Source: Kiritimatiellia bacterium (GTDB lineage Bacteria; Verrucomicrobiota; Kiritimatiellia; RFP12; UBA1067). From it: a stretch of 36,739 nt of DNA. A model generated the notes under the pieces. The model was not told where the DNA came from. It saw only the letters and a list, made by a program, of their open reading frames with translations, and ran no database searches. This document shows, in pieces, positions 31,148-36,739 of the stretch (positions are counted from its first letter, which is position 1; each line of letters opens with the position of its first letter). The stretch lies in the NCBI GenBank assembly GCA_017507065.1, contig JAFWBO010000109.1, positions 1 through 36,739 of the forward strand, read 5' to 3'. The translations under genes were made by a program, and so were the position numbers.

Positions 31148-31689
31148 GAAAGATAGTCCTTGGAGTGACAGGGTCGATAGCCGCGTACAAGGCGGCCGCT
31201 CTCGCAAGGCTTTTCGTGAAGAACGGCGACGAGGTCAGGGTCGTGATGACCGAGGCGGCGACGAAGTTCGTCTCTCCGCTCGTTTTCAGGACGCTCACGC
31301 GCCAGTCGGTGGCGGTCGACGCTTTCGAGTCTCCCGGGAAGTGGGAGATAGGGCATGTGTCGCTCGCGGCATGGGCCGACATGATGGTCGTCGCCCCCGC
31401 AACGGCCAACACGCTCGCGAAGATGCGCTGCGGCATCGCCGACAATCTGCTCACTTCGACGGTGCTCGCGGCGAAATGCCCGGTCGTCGTCGCGCCCGCG
31501 ATGAATTCCGGCATGTGGAACAACGCCGCGACGCGCGAGAACGTCGCAGAACTCGTTAGGCGCGGCGTGAAGGTGGCCGGGCCGGCTTCTGGCTTCCTTG
31601 CGTGCGGAGACGACGGGGAAGGGCGGATGCTTGAGCCGGAAGAGATTTTTTCGTTTGCCGCGTCTGCGGCGATGGACATAAACAAATAA
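31144..31689 (+). CDS. coaC: Phosphopantothenoylcysteine decarboxylase (stand-alone CoaC)
   Basis: The 181-aa flavoprotein decarboxylates phosphopantothenoylcysteine in coenzyme A synthesis. It has GVTGSIAAYKA at 7-17, the catalytic His71 in GHVSLAAWAD, PAMNSGMW at 118-124 region, and Cys154 in LACGDDGEGRM. The protein ends where, in the common bifunctional CoaBC, the ligase (CoaB) domain would begin, and no CoaB-like reading follows. CoaB must be encoded elsewhere. The start is GTG, overlapping the rpe stop TGA. The next gene begins 19 nt downstream with AAAGGACAGGA before it. Confidence 0.93.
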   Translation: MRKIVLGVTGSIAAYKAAALARLFVKNGDEVRVVMTEAATKFVSPLVFRTLTRQSVAVDAFESPGKWEIGHVSLAAWADMMVVAPATANTLAKMRCGIADNLLTSTVLAAKCPVVVAPAMNSGMWNNAATRENVAELVRRGVKVAGPASGFLACGDDGEGRMLEPEEIFSFAASAAMDINK

Positions 31690-31708
31690 AAGAAAGGACA
31701 GGACGGAA

Positions 31709-33064
31709 ATGGGGATTTTCAAAGCATACGACATCCGCGGCATATACGGAGACGACCTTGACGAGGCGGTTTTCTACAAAATCGCCAGATCCTACGCGCG
31801 GTTCACGGGTACGAAGGGCGGAAGGATCGTCGTCGCCAGAGACTGCAGAAAATCGAGCGACGCGCTTTTCGAGGCGTTTTCGAAGGGGCTCGTCGACGAG
31901 GGCGTGAACGTCATCGACATAGGTATGGCGTCCACGCCGATGAGCTATTTCGCCAACGGCAGCCTCGGTGCCGACGGATCAGTCATGATAACCGCTTCGC
32001 ACAACACCAAGGAGTGGAACGGATGCAAGCTCTGCCGCGCCGGCGCGGTGCCGATCTCCGGAAAGACTGGCATCAAGGACATCGAGAAGATGGTGTGCGA
32101 GATGGCCGACGACGAGCCGCCGGCCGGGAAGGGGAGCGTTGAGAAGAAGGACATCTCGCGCGAATACGCCGAGTACGTCCGTTCGTTCGCGCATCTTGCG
32201 CGCCCTCTCCATGTCGCGCTCGATTTCGCCAACGGCATGGGCATCGCCGAAAGCGCGGCGTTCGAGGGGAGCGACATATCGTACGATTCGCTTTACGGCG
32301 AATACGACGGCGACTTCCCGAACCACGAGGCCAATCCTCTCAAGACGGAGACGCTCGCCGATCTGCAGGCGAAGATAAAGGCCGCTCCCGGAAAATATGC
32401 TTTCGGCGCCGCTTTCGACGGCGATGCCGACCGTGCCGGTTTCGTAGACGAGAAAGGCGAAGTGATTCCGATGGATTTCATCACGTCGCTCATTTCGCAA
32501 GACATGCTCGCGGCGGCCCCGGGGGCGGTGTGCTTCTACGATCTCAGGTCGTCCAAGGTGTGCGAGGAGACGATTCTCGCGGCAGGGGGAAGGCCCATGA
32601 TGTCCCGCGTCGGGCATTCGTTCATCAAGGAACAGATGCGCGCCAACGATGCGATTTTCGCGGGAGAGCTTTCCGGGCACTACTACTTCAAGGCGAATTT
32701 CACGGCGGAGTCGTCGTCGATGGCCGTGTTTGCCCTCGCCAACATCGTCTCTGCCGCCGGCAAGCCTCTTTCGGAACTTGTCGCCCCGTTGAGACGGTAT
32801 GCGCAGTCGGGGGAGATCAATTCGAAAACGGCGCGCGAGCCGGCGCTGATACTCGCCGGCATAAAGGCCGAATATGCCGCCGATTCCTCCGCCAAGGTGT
32901 TCGAACTCGACGGCGTCAGCATCGACAAGTGGGAGACGGAAGGCTGGTGGGCGAACGTGCGCATGAGCAACACGGAACCTCTCGTCAGGCTAAACCTCGA
33001 AGGAAAGACGAAAGAAATCATGGAGGCGAAACGCGATGAATTTCTCGCAAAAATACGCGCGTAG
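31709..33064 (+). CDS. Phosphomannomutase/phosphoglucomutase
   Basis: The 451-aa protein is an alpha-D-phosphohexomutase: KAYDIRGIYG at 5-14, the phosphoserine loop TASHNTKEWNG at 95-105 (Ser97), the magnesium motif DGDADR at 237-242, the sugar motif GELSGHYYF at 319-327 and RMSNTEPLVRLN near 418-429. The GELSGHYYF form fits the bacterial ManB/AlgC subgroup acting on mannose and glucose phosphates. It supplies sugar 1-phosphates for nucleotide sugars and envelope glycans. AAAGGACAGG precedes the ATG. Its 3' end overlaps the TPR lipoprotein gene by 29 nt. Confidence 0.93.
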   Translation: MGIFKAYDIRGIYGDDLDEAVFYKIARSYARFTGTKGGRIVVARDCRKSSDALFEAFSKGLVDEGVNVIDIGMASTPMSYFANGSLGADGSVMITASHNTKEWNGCKLCRAGAVPISGKTGIKDIEKMVCEMADDEPPAGKGSVEKKDISREYAEYVRSFAHLARPLHVALDFANGMGIAESAAFEGSDISYDSLYGEYDGDFPNHEANPLKTETLADLQAKIKAAPGKYAFGAAFDGDADRAGFVDEKGEVIPMDFITSLISQDMLAAAPGAVCFYDLRSSKVCEETILAAGGRPMMSRVGHSFIKEQMRANDAIFAGELSGHYYFKANFTAESSSMAVFALANIVSAAGKPLSELVAPLRRYAQSGEINSKTAREPALILAGIKAEYAADSSAKVFELDGVSIDKWETEGWWANVRMSNTEPLVRLNLEGKTKEIMEAKRDEFLAKIRA

Positions 33065-34205
33065 CGTAATGGCGGCCGCGGCGGCCGCGGTGCTTGTTTC
33101 CGGCGGATGCGGCAGAAGCGACGGCACCGCCGAGTACGAAGCGGGGGTGAAAGCTTTCGAAGGCGGAAACTTCAACGAAGCCCGCGACAAGTTTTCAAAG
33201 TCGCTCGAGTACGGGCCGGAAAACGCTTCCGCCGCGATAATGCTTTCAAGGACTCTTGTGGCCTCCGGCGATCTAAAAGCCGCTTCCGCCGCCGCGGAGA
33301 AGGCGATGGAGCTCGCGCCCGGAGACGCCGACGCCGTGATGACGGCTGCACAGACGGCGTTTTACGCGAGAAACTACGCTCTCGCGAGAAAGCTTTTCGG
33401 AGAGCTCGCTTCCAAGCCGGGATATACGCCGCAGATACGTTCGGCCGCGCTTGCATCTCTCGCCGTCGTCGATATCGCCTGCATCTCCGGGCGGGACATG
33501 GAGTATTTCCGCGAGTCTGCAAGGACGGGGCTTCTGCTCGCCATACGCTCAGACCCGAGAAACGCCGCCGCGAGGTATCATCTCGCGCTCCTTTACCGCG
33601 ATTCTTACGGATACGCCGAATCCGCGCTCGACCAGTTCGAGCTTTACGCCCGTCTCGACAGGAAAGACGCCGCGCGGGTGGAGCGCACGAGGACGAAGAC
33701 CATTCCGGAGCTCAGGGAGACGATTGCCAAAAATCCGCAGCGCAGCGCCGAGCGCCGCGACAGCCTGCTTTCCGCCAAAGAACTGCGCAATGCGGAGACG
33801 GCGAGAGCGAAAGGCGATTTCAAAGCGGCCAGGAAGGCTTATGAAAGAGCGCGCCGGGCCGATGCCTTGAATTTCCAGGCCGTCATGGGGCTGGCCGAGA
33901 CGTCTTACAGGGCCTCGTCGACAAAAGCCGGAGCCACCGAGGCTTTCAGGCTGTGCAGAGAGGCGTGGGGATTGCGGCCTACCTCGAAGGAAGCTCTCGT
34001 GAAAGCCGGCGAATACGCCCTCAAGGCTGGCAACGCCGCAGGCGCGGTCGAAGCGTATTCCCGCGCGCTCGCGGCGGCTCCGAACGATGCGGCGACCGCC
34101 GCGGCTCTCGCGAATGCGTTCATCAAAAACGGCAAGCGCCGCGCGGCAGAGCCTGTCGCACGTTACGCTCGTGAACTCGCCAGGGCGAAAACGGGCGTGA
34201 GATGA
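33036..34205 (+). CDS. TPR lipoprotein
   Basis: The 389-aa protein starts with a basic, hydrophobic signal ending in LVSGGC, where Cys25 could be lipidated. The lipobox is imperfect, since Leu is at -5, so a simple signal peptide is possible. TPR units fill the rest, for example AEYEAGVKAFEGGNFNEARD at 32-51 and ALKAGNAAGAVEAYSRALAA near the end. A central stretch (about 200-260) is charged and helical. It is probably a periplasmic or outer-membrane scaffold. The start lies within the end of the mutase gene (29-nt overlap) with GAGGCG before the ATG, and the stop overlaps the next gene by ATGA. Confidence 0.82.
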   Translation: MNFSQKYARSVMAAAAAAVLVSGGCGRSDGTAEYEAGVKAFEGGNFNEARDKFSKSLEYGPENASAAIMLSRTLVASGDLKAASAAAEKAMELAPGDADAVMTAAQTAFYARNYALARKLFGELASKPGYTPQIRSAALASLAVVDIACISGRDMEYFRESARTGLLLAIRSDPRNAAARYHLALLYRDSYGYAESALDQFELYARLDRKDAARVERTRTKTIPELRETIAKNPQRSAERRDSLLSAKELRNAETARAKGDFKAARKAYERARRADALNFQAVMGLAETSYRASSTKAGATEAFRLCREAWGLRPTSKEALVKAGEYALKAGNAAGAVEAYSRALAAAPNDAATAAALANAFIKNGKRRAAEPVARYARELARAKTGVR

Positions 34206-34600
34206 CGCTTCTTCCGGCAGATTGGGCCGTCGTGGCTGCTGCTGCCGCGCTTTTCATCTTCGGCGCGGTGGCGGGGCTTTCCGGAGTGCTCGCTTTTGCC
34301 GTCTCCACGGTGTCCGCAGCGGCGGCCGCCGTGTTCCTCTGGCCTGTCGCTTGCGGTGCGATTTCCTCGAAGTGGGCCGCCGGAGCCGCGGTTTTCGCCG
34401 CCTCGCTCGTCGTGTTCGCCCTCGCGAGATGGATCGTGAAAAAAACAGTCCATGTCATGGTGGCCCAGCCGGCCGATTCGCTTTTTGGAATCATCCTGGC
34501 GCTCGCGCTCTCTGCGGCCGCCGTATGCATGTGGGCGAGGACCGGGTTCTACACGGAATATTCCTATATCGCGGCTTCGGCCGCCCGCTGGGTGATGTGA
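34202..34600 (+). CDS. Small four-helix membrane protein, CvpA-like
   Basis: The 132-aa protein has four hydrophobic helices (about 7-27, 29-50, 57-78, 91-112) and a short C-terminal end. The layout and a Gly-containing loop (QPADSLFGIILAL) before the last helix resemble CvpA-family proteins (colicin V production), whose precise role is unknown, but the typical CvpA N-terminal D-x-I motif is only partly seen (PADWAVV). The match is uncertain. It is coupled to the TPR lipoprotein and lies 1 nt from lpxK, so envelope-related. Confidence 0.55.
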   Translation: MTLLPADWAVVAAAAALFIFGAVAGLSGVLAFAVSTVSAAAAAVFLWPVACGAISSKWAAGAAVFAASLVVFALARWIVKKTVHVMVAQPADSLFGIILALALSAAAVCMWARTGFYTEYSYIAASAARWVM

Positions 34601-34601
34601 C

Positions 34602-35771
34602 ATGCGAAGGGCGAAAGAGAGCGCGATCGAGAAACTCGAAGGCAACCTCGTAGGGTTGATACAGGAAAGAGGCGCCGATCTCGATGTCGGGCCATGGACG
34701 AAAGCGCTCCTCGGATTCCTGAAATTCGCGAGTTTCATTTTCGCCGCGGTCGTCTCTCTGAGGCGCTTTCTCTACAAAACCGGCATCAAGCGCCGGCATC
34801 CGGTGGGGGTGCAGGTGATATCCATCGGCAACATAACCGCGGGCGGCACCGGCAAGACGCCGGTGACGGAGCTTTTGTCGCGCACTCTCGCCGCAGAGGG
34901 CCGCAAGGTGGCCGTTCTTTCCCGCGGGTACAGGCGCAAGGAGGCTCCGCTTTTCAAGAGGCTTTTCACGGACGCCATAATGCCTCCTCTCGTCGTCTCC
35001 GACGGAAGGCGCGTTCTTCTCGATTCGGCCACCGCCGGCGACGAGCCGTACATGCTCGCTTCAAATCTGCCGGGCGTGGCGGTGATAGTCGACCGCGACA
35101 GGGTAAAGGCCGCGAAATACGCGCTCAAGCGTTTCGGATGCGACACGATCGTTCTCGACGACGGCTTCCAGTACCAGCGGCTCAAGCATACGACGGACAT
35201 TCTTCTCGTCGATTCCACAAACCCGTTCGGCAACGGCAACATGCTTCCGCGCGGAATTCTGCGCGAACCGGCGCGGAGACTCAAGCTCGCCGACGTGATT
35301 TTCCTGACAAAGTGCCGCGGAAACGAGGACGAGGTGGAGAAGGAGGTTCGCAAATACAACCGCACCGCCGACATCGTCAAATGCCGCCATGCGCCGGTTT
35401 CCCTCAAAGACGTGTGGAGCCGGGAGGAGTTCGACCTTTCCTGGCTGAAAGGCAAGACGCTGTGCACGCTTTCCGGCATCGCTTCGCCGAAAGGCTTCGA
35501 GAATTCGCTCCGCCGGCTCGGCGCGAAAGTCGTATGGTGCGACAGATACGCAGATCACCACCGCTACGATCCGTCCGAGATACTGTATGCGCTCAACCGC
35601 ACCGCCGACATGGGCGCCGATGCCCTCGTCACCACCGAGAAGGATGCGGTGCGGTTCCCTCGGTTCGAGACGTCTCCCGTAAAGTGCCTTTATATGCGCA
35701 TAGCCATCGACATCACCGGCGGAGAAGAACATTTTTCTTCGCTTGTGGACAGAATATGTTTCAGAAAGTGA
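34602..35771 (+). CDS. lpxK: Tetraacyldisaccharide 4'-kinase
   Basis: LpxK phosphorylates the lipid A precursor at the inner membrane to make lipid IVA. The 389-aa protein has an N-terminal hydrophobic stretch (about 36-53), the Walker A loop GNITAGGTGKTP at 76-87, GDEPYMLA at 146-153 and DDGFQYQR at 186-193, with the catalytic aspartates. It is longer than E. coli LpxK (328 aa) by about 60 residues, mostly at the N-terminus. Its presence indicates that the organism makes lipid A. It is the last gene of the long plus-strand run; a 60-nt gap follows. Confidence 0.93.
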   Translation: MRRAKESAIEKLEGNLVGLIQERGADLDVGPWTKALLGFLKFASFIFAAVVSLRRFLYKTGIKRRHPVGVQVISIGNITAGGTGKTPVTELLSRTLAAEGRKVAVLSRGYRRKEAPLFKRLFTDAIMPPLVVSDGRRVLLDSATAGDEPYMLASNLPGVAVIVDRDRVKAAKYALKRFGCDTIVLDDGFQYQRLKHTTDILLVDSTNPFGNGNMLPRGILREPARRLKLADVIFLTKCRGNEDEVEKEVRKYNRTADIVKCRHAPVSLKDVWSREEFDLSWLKGKTLCTLSGIASPKGFENSLRRLGAKVVWCDRYADHHRYDPSEILYALNRTADMGADALVTTEKDAVRFPRFETSPVKCLYMRIAIDITGGEEHFSSLVDRICFRK

Positions 35772-35831
35772 TATGGCGATATATTAAATTTTTCGGGACA
35801 TGGAGCTCCGAAAACCAACGGTAAATAAACA

Positions 35832-36704
35832 ATGAAAAGATACAATCACAAGCCGGTTCTGTTTGCTGCGGTATTTGCGGCAATAAATGTCGCGAGCGCC
35901 GTCGCAGCCGTGAACTTTCCGCTTGGGACCCATTTGATCAAAGGGACTCTCAAGGATTGGCAGAACAAGGTGCTAACATCGTCTTCGGCGGTGACAGTCC
36001 AGGCCGTCGCGACGAACGGAACGGTAATCGCCTCAACGCAGGTGGCGGACCCGACGGCGGACGGCTACAACTTCCTCCTGCAGATTCCGCTTTCCTCCAC
36101 GGCGACATCTTCCACTGCGGCCGTCGGCGACGATCTGAACTGCGTCCTCGTGCAGGATTCAGGGCTTTCGCTCGCGGTCAGTCCGATCAAGGTCGGCGAG
36201 GCGAATGCCGTATCTACGGTCGCTCTCGCGTACGTCAACATGAAGGACTACACTTCGACCAATGGCACGGGCACGACGGCGAGCGTCCCTGCGGAGTACG
36301 TCGAGACGATCGCCCCCTGGATGGATGCATACGAGATCGAGGGCGACTACGATCCCTTCGCCGACTACGACAACGACGGCGCGTCGAACTACGCCGAATA
36401 CCGTGCGGGGACGAATCCCTTTGACGCGACGGACAAACTTGCGATCACCGCCTACTCCGCGCCGAAGGACGCTCCCCATGCAATCAGCTTCGAGTACGCC
36501 GGCGGTCACGTCTACGGCGTCGCCACGACGCTCTCGCTCACGAATCCCCAGTGGGCGACGCAGAGGGTCAAGAAAACCGAGACGGACGTCGAGCGCGATC
36601 AGGTGATGCCGTCGGCCGACGAGGATGACGTGGGCATGGCGACAATCTACGTCGTTCCCGCTGAAGGCGCGAAGAGCCAGTTCTTCAAATTGGAGGCGCG
36701 TTGA
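35832..36704 (+). CDS. Secreted protein with a Ca-binding-type repeat
   Basis: The 290-aa product has a signal peptide (KRYNHK, hydrophobic 9-25, ASAVAA-V cleavage near 26). A beta-rich N-terminal domain (28-160) is Thr/Ser/Val-rich. DYDNDGASNYAEYRAGTNP at 178-196 is a calcium-loop repeat (D-x-D-x-D-G-x2-N-x2-E-Y, then GTNP), of the thrombospondin-3/dockerin-like type found as single copies on secreted proteins of PVC bacteria. The remaining 90 residues look like a C-terminal beta domain. It starts after a 60-nt gap with no clear SD or promoter. A surface role is likely, but the function is unknown. Confidence 0.78.
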   Translation: MKRYNHKPVLFAAVFAAINVASAVAAVNFPLGTHLIKGTLKDWQNKVLTSSSAVTVQAVATNGTVIASTQVADPTADGYNFLLQIPLSSTATSSTAAVGDDLNCVLVQDSGLSLAVSPIKVGEANAVSTVALAYVNMKDYTSTNGTGTTASVPAEYVETIAPWMDAYEIEGDYDPFADYDNDGASNYAEYRAGTNPFDATDKLAITAYSAPKDAPHAISFEYAGGHVYGVATTLSLTNPQWATQRVKKTETDVERDQVMPSADEDDVGMATIYVVPAEGAKSQFFKLEAR

Positions 36705-36716
36705 CGCGCATCCAAC

Positions 36717-36734
36717 TTGAAAGGTTGAAAGGTT
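36717..36734. repeat. Short tandem repeat at the right edge
   Basis: TTGAAAGG occurs twice in direct succession (36717-36724 and 36725-36732), followed by TT, 12 nt after the last stop. The array could continue past the window end. Two and a quarter copies is little, so it may be chance. Confidence 0.5.
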
Positions 36735-36739
36735 CCGTC

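Noticed and set aside
1-36739. CRISPR arrays, rRNA genes, insertion sequences and known riboswitches
   Set aside because: No repeated spacers, rRNA-like stretches, transposase genes or riboswitch cores were seen. The gaps are all under 200 nt.

Overview
The window is a compact, high-GC bacterial chromosome segment. Thirty-one protein genes and one tRNA gene read on the plus strand, and one partial, visibly AT-richer gene lies on the minus strand at the left edge. LpxK indicates lipid A and an outer membrane, and MurG indicates peptidoglycan. Secreted alanine-rich proteins, many TPR proteins, a DUF2723-like membrane protein and a Ca-loop repeat ending in GTNP are typical of the PVC superphylum. 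A Kiritimatiellota/Verrucomicrobiota/Lentisphaerota-type organism fits best, but this is an inference without database support. Genes are packed very tightly: ATGA overlaps or gaps of a few bases are the rule, and real intergenic gaps occur only at a few promoters.

Layout: (1) 1-284, the start of an ORF6N-domain gene running off the left edge, probably mobile or phage-related. (2) 395-9832, a long plus-strand run led by class II fructose-bisphosphate aldolase, followed by purM, a coiled-coil membrane protein, a class I/II aminotransferase, a secreted unknown, ispE, tRNA-Gln(UUG), trmD and a secreted GHL10-like glycoside hydrolase. (3) 9897-17716, a MetY-like sulfhydrylase, a 1062-aa DUF2723-like/TPR membrane protein, a protein built from a repeated W/F-P-L/F motif, a UbiA-family prenyltransferase resembling decaprenyl-phosphate phosphoribosyltransferase, and folC. 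(4) 17721-24532, a class I aminotransferase with an apparently leaderless start, an orphan OmpR-type response regulator, queH, an M50 site-2 protease, a secreted helical/disordered protein, murG and a Ca/Na antiporter. (5) 24621-35771, a stand-alone AICAR transformylase, then an ExbB-ExbD-TPR-vWA cassette, rpe, a stand-alone coaC, a phosphomannomutase-type enzyme, a TPR lipoprotein, a CvpA-like membrane protein and lpxK. (6) 35832-36704, a secreted protein with a Ca-binding-type repeat, and a short tandem repeat at the right edge.

The most interesting block is 26031-30485. It encodes an ExbB/TolQ-type and an ExbD/TolR-type subunit, a TPR protein, and a protein whose N-terminus is a TonB-like single-span anchor with a Ser-x3-His pair. 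In that last protein the periplasmic part is a complete-MIDAS von Willebrand A domain instead of a TonB or TolA C-terminal domain. It looks like a proton-motive-force-driven envelope machine with a vWA effector. Other notable points are a tRNA gene sharing its first 15 nt with the ispE 3' end, four plus-strand promoters carrying an extended -10 TGRTATAAT, and two normally fused enzymes (PurH and CoaBC) represented here by single domains.
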